A DNA stretch of 11,065 nt from assembly GCA_022600215.1 (NCBI GenBank), contig JAHZKV010000033.1, positions 1 through 11,065 on the forward strand. Direction: 5' to 3'. The notes beneath the pieces were generated by a model that saw only the letters and a list, made by a program, of their open reading frames with translations, had not been told where the DNA came from and searched no databases. This DNA is from a bacterium (lineage in GTDB: Bacteria > Chlamydiota > Chlamydiia > Chlamydiales > 2-12-FULL-49-11). Below are positions 5,851 to 11,065 of this stretch, piece after piece. The translations under genes were made by a program, and so were the position numbers. The stretch's first letter is position 1. Every line of letters begins with the position of its first letter.

Positions 5851-6741
5851 ATGAAATCGATAAAATCTATAAAAATTTTAGTTGTTCTCATTTGCACATT
5901 GAGCATCTTGTCCGGTACGTTAAATAAAATTTTTCCTTCCCTTTTAGCGTTTCCAGACTTAACTCGCCTCCTATCACTAACCCCCCATGCAATAGAAAAT
6001 TGGAGCCTGTGGCAATTTTTCACCCACCTACTTATTTATCCAGCACCTTCTGGGATTCACATCTTATATTTAATCAATTTATTTTTTGGCATTATGATCC
6101 TTCAGCGCTTTGGAGCGACGATCGTACACCAAAAAAGTGAAAAAAGTTTTTTACTCTACTTCTTTACTTGCGGAATTGCCTCTGGAGTTGCAGCTTATTT
6201 TACGATGAAATACTCCGGCCACCCATCCTTCTACGCAACCCCCACCAGCGCTATATACTCTTTATTAATTGCAACCGTATTCTTGTTCCCACGACTTGAT
6301 ATGATGTTTTTATTCACCCCTTCCATCAAAGGCAAACACCTAGTCCCTGGGCTCATTGGAGTGATTTTACTCATCAATCTATCCTCAGCAGACTACACTC
6401 ATTTTTTTGCAACACTTGCTGCATCCATGACCGCGTATTTATTCAATTTGTTTGTGTGGAAAACACCTAGCCCTTACTCTTTCATGCAAGGGTTTGACAA
6501 TGCAATCATCAAAATTTCAAGCGGAAAAATCTTCTCTTTATTCCAATCTACTAAACTCGATCATTACACCAACAACACCAAAATATTCGACATCAATACA
6601 GGGGAAACGGTACTGAGCGAAGAGAAATTTATCAACGCATGCCTTGAAAAGATTGCGCGGGAAGGAAAAAACTCTCTAACGTTGTATGAACGTATACGCC
6701 TACACCGATATAGCAAGAAAAAACAAAAAAGTAAAAGCTAG
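5851..6741 (+). CDS. Rhomboid-family intramembrane protein, probable Ser-to-Thr variant
   Basis: Rhomboids cleave membrane proteins inside the lipid bilayer with a Ser-His dyad. This 296-residue protein has hydrophobic segments near residues 8-28, 55-85, 98-118, 128-157, 165-178 and 184-203. WQFFTHLLIYP ... HIL (54-72) matches the family's W-x-x-F-T-H ... H-I-L-x-N block, with His70 kept but the partner Asn replaced by Leu74. The active-site G-x-S-G-x-x-Y reads T-P-T-S-A-I-Y (130-136), placing Thr132 at the nucleophile position. His184 (THFFATLAA) fits the catalytic His, with the usual glycines after it replaced. A soluble tail from about 204 ends in CLEKIAREGKNSLTLYERIR, like the tail helix seen on many bacterial rhomboids, then a lysine-rich end. 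An AAGGA site precedes the ATG. It is likely weak or inactive as a protease, perhaps a client-binding pseudoenzyme. Confidence 0.82.
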   Translation: MKSIKSIKILVVLICTLSILSGTLNKIFPSLLAFPDLTRLLSLTPHAIENWSLWQFFTHLLIYPAPSGIHILYLINLFFGIMILQRFGATIVHQKSEKSFLLYFFTCGIASGVAAYFTMKYSGHPSFYATPTSAIYSLLIATVFLFPRLDMMFLFTPSIKGKHLVPGLIGVILLINLSSADYTHFFATLAASMTAYLFNLFVWKTPSPYSFMQGFDNAIIKISSGKIFSLFQSTKLDHYTNNTKIFDINTGETVLSEEKFINACLEKIAREGKNSLTLYERIRLHRYSKKKQKSKS

Positions 6742-6944
6742 CACTTTGCTAAAAGCGCTGCCCGCGTGGATAAAATTCCATGCAAAATCCCCTCTTCATA
6801 ACGAAAATGCGGATTGTTTTCTAACTCTGGATAATCAAAAGGCTGCAATAAATCTTCTTCGGTAACAGAGGGCATTATCTCCCTTGCTATCTTATAAAGC
6901 TTCTTTTGTTGGTGCTCTAACATCTCTTCTAACAATTCTTGCAT
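6738..6944 (-). CDS. Small conserved protein after tadA (68 aa), function unknown
   Basis: I do not recognise a characterised family. The 68-residue product is predicted soluble: an acidic, Glu/Leu-rich helix first (MQELLEEMLEHQQKKLYKIA), then TEEDLLQPFDYPELENNP, then HFRYEEGILHGILSTRAALLA, which reads as a final helix. A small gene of similar character follows tadA in C. trachomatis (CT_845, from memory), which supports a real, chlamydia-conserved gene. AGGAG lies six to seven bases before the ATG, and the start overlaps the end of tadA by 16 bases, so the two are probably coupled. Its stop shares bases with the stop of the convergent rhomboid-like gene. Confidence 0.82.
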   Translation of the reverse strand: MQELLEEMLEHQQKKLYKIAREIMPSVTEEDLLQPFDYPELENNPHFRYEEGILHGILSTRAALLAKC

Positions 6945-7408
6945 CTTCTCTCCTGAAAAAACTTTCTAAGCAGCGCAGCTGATGCATCTTCCATCAAGCC
7001 ACCAACTGATTCTACTTTATGAATAGGATTTCTACCATCAAAAATATTATATAATGTACCTGCTGCACCCACTCGCAAATCTTTTGCTCCCCATACTACT
7101 TTTTTTACACGGAAATTTGTAATAGCTCCAGCACACATAGCACACGGCTCAAGTGTAGTATAAAGAGTTGCTCCCACCAATCGAAAGTCCCCTAAAATTT
7201 TTGCTGCTTCTTTTAAACAAATTATTTCTGCATGATTCGTAGCATCTTTTTTTTGATCTACCAAGTTGTGTGCTTTTGCAATACACTTTCCATTTAAGTA
7301 GAGCGCAGCACCAACTGGCACCTCGTTTACGGAAAATGCAATTTTTGCTTGCTCCAGCGCAACTAGCATGGCTTCATGGTCTATAGAATTAAATTTTTGA
7401 TCTGTCAT
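6929..7408 (-). CDS. tadA: tRNA-specific adenosine deaminase
   Basis: TadA deaminates A34 to inosine in tRNA-Arg(ACG), letting it read CGU, CGC and CGA codons. The zinc site is complete: HAE at residues 59-61 (His ligand and catalytic Glu) and P-C-A-M-C at 88-92 with both Cys ligands. NEVPVGA near 28-34 and GAAGTLYN near 114-121 are typical of the tRNA enzyme instead of free cytosine deaminases. I chose the ATG at 7408 (159 residues) over an in-frame TTG at 7432, because the likely promoter places the transcript start near 7434, which would leave the TTG almost no leader. No strong ribosome binding site is seen. The end overlaps the next small gene. Confidence 0.94.
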   Translation of the reverse strand: MTDQKFNSIDHEAMLVALEQAKIAFSVNEVPVGAALYLNGKCIAKAHNLVDQKKDATNHAEIICLKEAAKILGDFRLVGATLYTTLEPCAMCAGAITNFRVKKVVWGAKDLRVGAAGTLYNIFDGRNPIHKVESVGGLMEDASAALLRKFFQERRCKNC

Positions 7409-7432
7409 TTGATGGGCTTTGCGTAAAATCAA

Positions 7433-7462
7433 TTGCTCTTATTATACAAAAGATGCTAAAAT
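7433..7462 (+). promoter_or_regulatory. Extended -10 promoter of rpsO
   Basis: TGCTAAAAT at 7454-7462 is an extended -10 (TG-n plus TAAAAT, five of six). A weak -35 TTGCTC sits at 7433-7438 with an 18-base spacer. The predicted start near 7469 gives a leader of about 30 bases containing TAGGAG ahead of rpsO. Confidence 0.6.
7441..7446 (-). promoter_or_regulatory. Candidate -10 box for tadA
   Basis: A perfect TATAAT on the minus strand (7446-7441), 32 bases before the chosen tadA ATG. No convincing -35 lies at 16-18 bases (TGCATT at the 17-base position is poor), so this is a -10-only call. It overlaps the rpsO promoter region. Confidence 0.45.
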
Positions 7463-7499
7463 GAATGCAGTAAATAATTTGATGAACTAGGAGACAGCA

Positions 7500-7769
7500 A
7501 TGAGCTTAGATAAAAGTACTAAAGACGAAATTACAAAAAAATACCAGTTGCACGAAAAAGACACTGGATCTGCAGACGTACAAATCGCGATTCTTACCGA
7601 AAGAATCAAAGAAATGGAAGATCACCTAAAAGAGTTCCCTAAAGATCACGCAACAAGACTTTCTTTATTGAAGCACGTAGGACAAAGACGTCGCCTTCTT
7701 GCATACCTTAACTCTACAGACACTCCAAGGTATCAACAATTAATTCAAAAACTAGGTCTTCGTAAATAA
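7500..7769 (+). CDS. rpsO: 30S ribosomal protein S15 (uS15)
   Basis: uS15 binds the central domain of 16S rRNA and contacts the 50S subunit. The 89-residue length is exactly typical. Family marks are DTGSADVQIAILTERI (22-37), DHATRLSLLKHVGQRRRLL (48-66) and the closing YLNSTDTPRYQQLIQKLGLRK. TAGGAG lies six bases before the ATG. It precedes pnp by 67 bp in the widely conserved rpsO-pnp order. In other bacteria S15 represses its own mRNA; I see no clear structure here that would show this. Confidence 0.97.
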   Translation: MSLDKSTKDEITKKYQLHEKDTGSADVQIAILTERIKEMEDHLKEFPKDHATRLSLLKHVGQRRRLLAYLNSTDTPRYQQLIQKLGLRK

Positions 7770-7836
7770 ATATTTATACATTCGATTACCAATTAAAACA
7801 AAGCTGCCGACAAAGTCATAGCATGGAGACTCAAAT

Positions 7837-9957
7837 ATGATGGAAGAAAAAACCACCACTGCACACGTTCAGGGAAAAGACATAACATTTAAAACAGGCA
7901 AGATTGCCCGTCAAGCAAATGGCGCAGTAATGGTAACTTGTGGAGATACCCACATTTTAGCCTCTGCTTGTGGAAAAAAGACCGCTTCTCCTGATTGCGA
8001 TTTCTTCCCCCTAAGAGTAGATTACCAAGAAAAATTTTCTTCAGCGGGAAAGACTCTTGGCGGCTTCATCAAAAGAGAAGGAAGACCAACCGAGCAACAA
8101 ACACTGGTAAGTCGCTTGATTGATAGACCTATCAGACCAATGTTCCCAGAAGGATACTTCAATGAAGTGCAACTATTGGTTTATGTATTATCTTACGATG
8201 AAAATCACCCACCAGAACCATTAGCAATTACTGCCGCAAGTGCTGCGCTTGTAATATCTGATATTCCCCTACCAAAACCACTAGCTGGCGTTCGCGTGGG
8301 TATGATTGGCGATGAGTTTATTGTAAACCCATCAAGTAAGCAAATGGAAGAATCTAAGCTTGATTTATTGCTAGCTGGTACAAACGATGCTATCTTAATG
8401 ATTGAAGGTTTTTGTGACTTCCTAACAGAAGAACAAGTAATTGAAGCGATTGAAACAGGGCATGAGGCAATCAAAGAAATCACAACAGCTCTTGCTGACT
8501 GGCAAAATATTGCAGGAAAAGAAAAGTTTGAAGCAGAGCTAACTACTCCAAACCCATCGATCTTAGAAGAAATTGAAAAAGAGTATACAGAAAAGCTCGA
8601 GCAAATTTTCTCTATCAAAGGAAAAGAGGAAAGAGAAGCTGGGCAAAAAGAAGTAGAAGATGCGATCAAAGCAAAATATCTGGAGTGTGACGAGCCAAAA
8701 TGCACACCACTTGAGATGAAGATCACTATTAAGAAAACTTTTGCAAAGATTTTGCGTAACAAAGTACTCAGAGAGAAGAAAAGAAGCGACGGAAGAGCTC
8801 CTACAGAGATTCGCCCAATTGCTATTGAAACTTCTTTCCTACCAAGAACTCATGGTGATGCTCTATTTACTAGAGGAGAAACACAAACTATCGCTGTATG
8901 TACCCTTGGTGGAGAATCAATGGGACAGCGTTACGAAACACTTGATGGCGACTTTATCCGTAAATTCTACCTTCAATACTCCTTCCCTCCATTCTCCGTA
9001 GGTGAATGTGGAAGAGTTGGTCCTCCAGGCAGAAGAGAAGTTGGTCACGGTAAATTAGCTGAGCGTGCGCTTAGCTCCATTTTACCAACACAAGAAGAAT
9101 TCCCATACACTATTCGTCTAGAAAGTAACATCACTGAATCTAATGGATCTTCTTCCATGGCTTCTGTTTGTGGTGGATGTCTTGCAATGATGGACGCAGG
9201 TGTTCCTATCAAACGCTCTGTTTCTGGAATTGCAATGGGACTGATTTTAGAAGGAAACAAATATATGATCCTTTCTGATATCTTAGGACTGGAAGACTTC
9301 CTTGGTGACATGGACTTTAAAATCACTGGTGACAGAGATGGTATCACTGCTTTCCAAATGGATATCAAAATCGAAGGTATCAACAAAGACATCATGAAAG
9401 CAGCCCTCCTTCAAGCAAAAGAAGGACGTATTCACATCCTAGAGCAAATGGACAAATCCCTCTCCAAATCAAGAGAGAATCTTTCCGACTTTGCTCCAAG
9501 AATTGAGTCTGTTCAAGTAAAACAAAGCAAGATCGGCGTAATTGTTGGTCCTGGTGGAAAAATGATTCGCTCTATCATCGAAGAAACAGGTTGCCAAGTA
9601 GACATCAATGATGATGGCGTAGTAAGCATTGTTTCTAGTGATGGTCCAAGCTTGCAAAAAGCAAAAGAATGGATCTTAGACCTTGTTGCAGAGGTAGAAA
9701 TTGGCAAGACATACACAGGCGTTGTTTCTAGCATCGTAGAGTTTGGAGCCTTTATCACCTTACCTGGTCAAAAAGATGGATTGTGCCACGTTTCAGAAAT
9801 TGCTCATGAAAGAGTAAAAGATGTAAATGAGTACTTCAAAAAAGGCCAAGAAGTAGAAGTAAAAGTTTTAGATGTGAATGATCAAGGAAAGATCAAGCTA
9901 TCTAGAAAAGTGCTTTTACCAAAACCTGAAAGAAAAGAAACGGCGCCGCAAGCTTAG
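7837..9957 (+). CDS. pnp: Polyribonucleotide nucleotidyltransferase (PNPase)
   Basis: PNPase degrades RNA 3'-to-5' using phosphate, as a ring-shaped trimer, and helps control mRNA turnover. The 706 residues contain the full domain set: first RNase PH-like domain (about 12-145, with GFIKREGRPTE and RLIDRPIRPMFP), a helical linker (about 235-320), the catalytic second RNase PH domain (about 325-520), a KH domain with GVIVGPGGK (567-575) and an S1 domain (about 622-692, GVVSSIVEFGAFITL). Catalytic features are GSSSMASV (437-444) and the metal aspartates in EDFLGDMDFK (487 and 493). The tail is short and basic. A GGAG site lies eight bases before the ATG-ATG start. The 67-bp gap after rpsO shows no clear terminator, so read-through from rpsO is likely. 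Confidence 0.98.
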   Translation: MMEEKTTTAHVQGKDITFKTGKIARQANGAVMVTCGDTHILASACGKKTASPDCDFFPLRVDYQEKFSSAGKTLGGFIKREGRPTEQQTLVSRLIDRPIRPMFPEGYFNEVQLLVYVLSYDENHPPEPLAITAASAALVISDIPLPKPLAGVRVGMIGDEFIVNPSSKQMEESKLDLLLAGTNDAILMIEGFCDFLTEEQVIEAIETGHEAIKEITTALADWQNIAGKEKFEAELTTPNPSILEEIEKEYTEKLEQIFSIKGKEEREAGQKEVEDAIKAKYLECDEPKCTPLEMKITIKKTFAKILRNKVLREKKRSDGRAPTEIRPIAIETSFLPRTHGDALFTRGETQTIAVCTLGGESMGQRYETLDGDFIRKFYLQYSFPPFSVGECGRVGPPGRREVGHGKLAERALSSILPTQEEFPYTIRLESNITESNGSSSMASVCGGCLAMMDAGVPIKRSVSGIAMGLILEGNKYMILSDILGLEDFLGDMDFKITGDRDGITAFQMDIKIEGINKDIMKAALLQAKEGRIHILEQMDKSLSKSRENLSDFAPRIESVQVKQSKIGVIVGPGGKMIRSIIEETGCQVDINDDGVVSIVSSDGPSLQKAKEWILDLVAEVEIGKTYTGVVSSIVEFGAFITLPGQKDGLCHVSEIAHERVKDVNEYFKKGQEVEVKVLDVNDQGKIKLSRKVLLPKPERKETAPQA

Positions 9958-9975
9958 GTTTGCGCCCCTTTTTTT
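9942..9975 (+). terminator. Candidate rho-independent terminator overlapping the pnp stop
   Basis: GGCGC (9942-9946) can pair with GCGCC (9962-9966); alternatively CGCAA (9947-9951 region) pairs with TTGCG. Either hairpin is followed by seven T residues (9969-9975). The left arm lies in the last pnp codons and the stop codon is in the loop. The stem is short, so efficiency is uncertain. Confidence 0.6.
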
Positions 9976-10043
9976 GAAGCAAAGGACAATATACGGATGG
10001 AGCTACTGTAGGAATACTTGTTTACACAAGAATGGAGAATATA

Positions 10044-10442
10044 ATGGAACCAACCCTTTCACTCGAGCAGAATCAGGAATCTACATCTACATTAACAATA
10101 ACAATAAGTTTAGGAAATAAGACCCTCACTACAGCATCAGTGTTAAAGCATGACACAAGTAACCTTACTGAAAAAGTACAAGCATACGTAAACAATAAAA
10201 TGAAAGACTTTTTAACCAACTATCCAGGTGATTCCAACAAAGCAGCCAAAGTAGTTATAAACCTAACAACAAAATTTCTGAATGATATAATATCTAAAGT
10301 AGAATTAGAACACGATATAACAAAAGAAGGTGTCGATCTAAATGATGAGAATAAAACCTTGTCTAGACACTGTGACCAACTACTACAGATGCATATGGAG
10401 CGCTTTTTGTTAGAATCACATGCTATGCTCCATAGCTCGTAA
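10044..10442 (+). CDS. Unknown protein A, 132 aa, first of two after pnp
   Basis: I do not recognise this protein. The frame is open from an ATG at 10032, but the ATG at 10044 is preferred because GGAG lies six bases upstream of it. The 132 residues are Thr-, Asn- and Lys-rich, with no signal peptide or membrane segment. Alternating patterns (TLTITISLGNKTLTT, residues 16-30) suggest two beta strands, followed by TSNLTEKVQAYVNNKMKDFL, which reads as a helix, another strand or helix (KAAKVVINLTTKFLNDI), and a C-terminal helical stretch ending in MHMERFLLESHAMLHSS. It follows the pnp terminator and ends at a strong hairpin, so it seems to be a single-gene unit, although I see no clear promoter. 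It shares a TSNLT motif and overall size with the gene at 10627. Confidence 0.75.
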   Translation: MEPTLSLEQNQESTSTLTITISLGNKTLTTASVLKHDTSNLTEKVQAYVNNKMKDFLTNYPGDSNKAAKVVINLTTKFLNDIISKVELEHDITKEGVDLNDENKTLSRHCDQLLQMHMERFLLESHAMLHSS

Positions 10443-10452
10443 AATAACCGAT

Positions 10453-10484
10453 AAAAAAAGAGAGGCTTTTGCCTCTCTTTTTTT
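10453..10484 (+). terminator. Strong rho-independent terminator, probably bidirectional
   Basis: AGAGAGGC (10459-10466), a TTTT loop, and GCCTCTCT (10471-10478) form a perfect 8-bp GC-rich stem, extended by six A-T pairs (10453-10458 with 10479-10484). A T-run of seven follows on the plus strand, and the matching A-run gives a T-run on the minus strand. It closes the gene ending at 10442. Confidence 0.92.
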
Positions 10485-10591
10485 ATCTATGCAGGAAATA
10501 ATCCTATTTTGCTTCTCTTATCTCCTTCAAAAATAACAACAGCATTCCTAGCACTGTTAGAAAGGATACTACCAAAAATAGTTATTTAAAT

Positions 10592-10620
10592 TTGAATATT
10601 ATACAGAGATATAATATACT
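10592..10620 (+). promoter_or_regulatory. Candidate promoter of unknown protein B
   Basis: TTGAAT (10592-10597) and TATACT (10615-10620) are spaced 17 bases; a perfect TATAAT also lies at 10610-10615 but without a -35 at proper distance. With either -10 the transcript would start within a few bases of the ATG at 10627, implying a leaderless message or use of a later start. The surrounding region is very AT-rich, so chance matches are likely. Confidence 0.4.
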
Positions 10621-10626
10621 ACCTTA

Positions 10627-11025
10627 ATGTTTGTAAGCTTGTCCATTGATAATATGATAAGAAATTGGGCACTTACTGCAACTACACACGTAGAAGTAGG
10701 AACCCATAAGGTGGAAGAAGGTTACAAAATCACCTCAACTACCACAAGCAACCTTACAAAGGATAATCTTACTAGACAAATACAAACATGTGCTGATACT
10801 TATGTAAAATATTTAAATGGAGCAGCAAAAGAGCTTGAGCTACCTGACACTGATTTAATAAAAACAGACATATTGATTGTGATCTCTATAAAAGGGCAAA
10901 TCTTTGCTTTTGGGACAACCACACATGCTCACTCCGTAAATGGAAAGATTCAAATTCAAGATGGTGTTGCTCGCTGGCACATCGCTCGTATTTACTTAAC
11001 TCTTTCTCAAAGAGGATTACTCTGA
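10627..11025 (+). CDS. Unknown protein B, 132 aa, second of two after pnp
   Basis: I do not recognise this protein. The 132-residue frame from the ATG at 10627 has no ribosome binding site. An ATG at 10654 (MIRNWALTAT) is an alternative that would leave a leader of about 27-30 bases, but it also lacks a clear site. The protein looks soluble: a strand-rich start (WALTATTHVEVGTHKVEEGYKI would be two strands), then TTTSNLTKDNLTRQ, a helix (CADTYVKYLNGAAKELEL), a hydrophobic strand (TDILIVISIKGQIFAF) and a C-terminal WHIARIYLTLSQRGLL. The TSNLT motif after a beta hairpin resembles the upstream unknown gene, so a diverged duplication is possible. No terminator is visible in the 40 bases that follow. 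Confidence 0.65.
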   Translation: MFVSLSIDNMIRNWALTATTHVEVGTHKVEEGYKITSTTTSNLTKDNLTRQIQTCADTYVKYLNGAAKELELPDTDLIKTDILIVISIKGQIFAFGTTTHAHSVNGKIQIQDGVARWHIARIYLTLSQRGLL

Positions 11026-11065
11026 TTACATCCTTCTGAAACTAGATTAGAAAACATCAATTAAA

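Noticed and set aside
5799..6023. 74-codon minus-strand frame over the divergent promoter and the rhomboid start
   Set aside because: It overlaps a well-formed promoter and the start of a gene with strong family marks, and has no recognisable features.
6739..6751. TAGCA-CTT-TGCTA hairpin near the convergent stops
   Set aside because: Five base pairs with a three-base loop and no T-run; too weak to call a terminator.
7409..7432. TTG start giving TadA eight more residues
   Set aside because: The likely promoter leaves almost no leader for it, and the extension (ILRKAHQ) is not typical of TadA.
8205..8762. 185-codon open frame on the minus strand inside pnp
   Set aside because: It lies wholly antisense to a certain pnp, is Ser/Ile-rich in the way expected of a shadow frame, and has no ribosome binding site or family resemblance.
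9878..10120. 80-codon plus-strand frame spanning the pnp end and the next gene's start
   Set aside because: Out of frame with both real genes, crosses the terminator, and its product looks random and basic.
10538..10558. AACAG ... CTGTT inverted repeat in the spacer before unknown protein B
   Set aside because: Only five base pairs with an 11-base loop and no T-run; no sign of a riboswitch or small RNA.

Overview
The window looks chromosomal and comes from an AT-rich bacterium, most likely a member of the Chlamydiae, probably outside the genus Chlamydia. The evidence is gene order. Reading the minus strand from 5726 down to 1, the order is rpmE, prfA, prmC, ffh, rpsP, trmD, rplS, gmk, a small unknown gene and metG. 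From memory this matches Chlamydia trachomatis CT_022 to CT_032, except that rnhB is missing between rplS and gmk. A second block (small unknown gene and tadA on the minus strand, rpsO and pnp on the plus strand) matches CT_845 to CT_842 as I recall it. No species call is possible from the sequence alone.

Layout. 1-5726, minus strand: a tightly packed cluster of about ten genes, mostly for translation and protein targeting. It contains ribosomal proteins bL31, bS16 and bL19, release factor 1 and its glutamine methylase, the SRP protein Ffh, tRNA methylase TrmD, guanylate kinase, a 61-residue unknown protein and the first codons of methionyl-tRNA synthetase. Gaps are 0-50 bp and several genes overlap, so one long transcript is likely. 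5727-5850: a divergent promoter region in which two sigma70-like promoters lie back to back. 5851-6741, plus strand: a rhomboid-family membrane protein whose nucleophile position is Thr instead of Ser. 6738-7408, minus strand: a small conserved chlamydial-type protein and tadA. 7409-7499: overlapping divergent promoters. 7500-9957, plus strand: rpsO and pnp, ending in a terminator that overlaps the pnp stop codon. 9958-11065: an accessory-looking segment with two unknown proteins of 132 residues each, separated by a strong terminator-type hairpin and an AT-rich spacer.

How the genes work together: PrmC methylates the GGQ glutamine of the release factor encoded just upstream. TrmD and TadA modify tRNAs, MetG charges tRNA, and Ffh targets nascent membrane proteins. 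Pnp degrades RNA, and rpsO-pnp is a classic pairing. The core genes are ordinary. The least explained parts are the rhomboid variant, the 61- and 68-residue conserved proteins, and the two-gene segment after pnp. I found no CRISPR array, insertion sequence, tRNA or rRNA, and no stretch above 300 bases without a gene.
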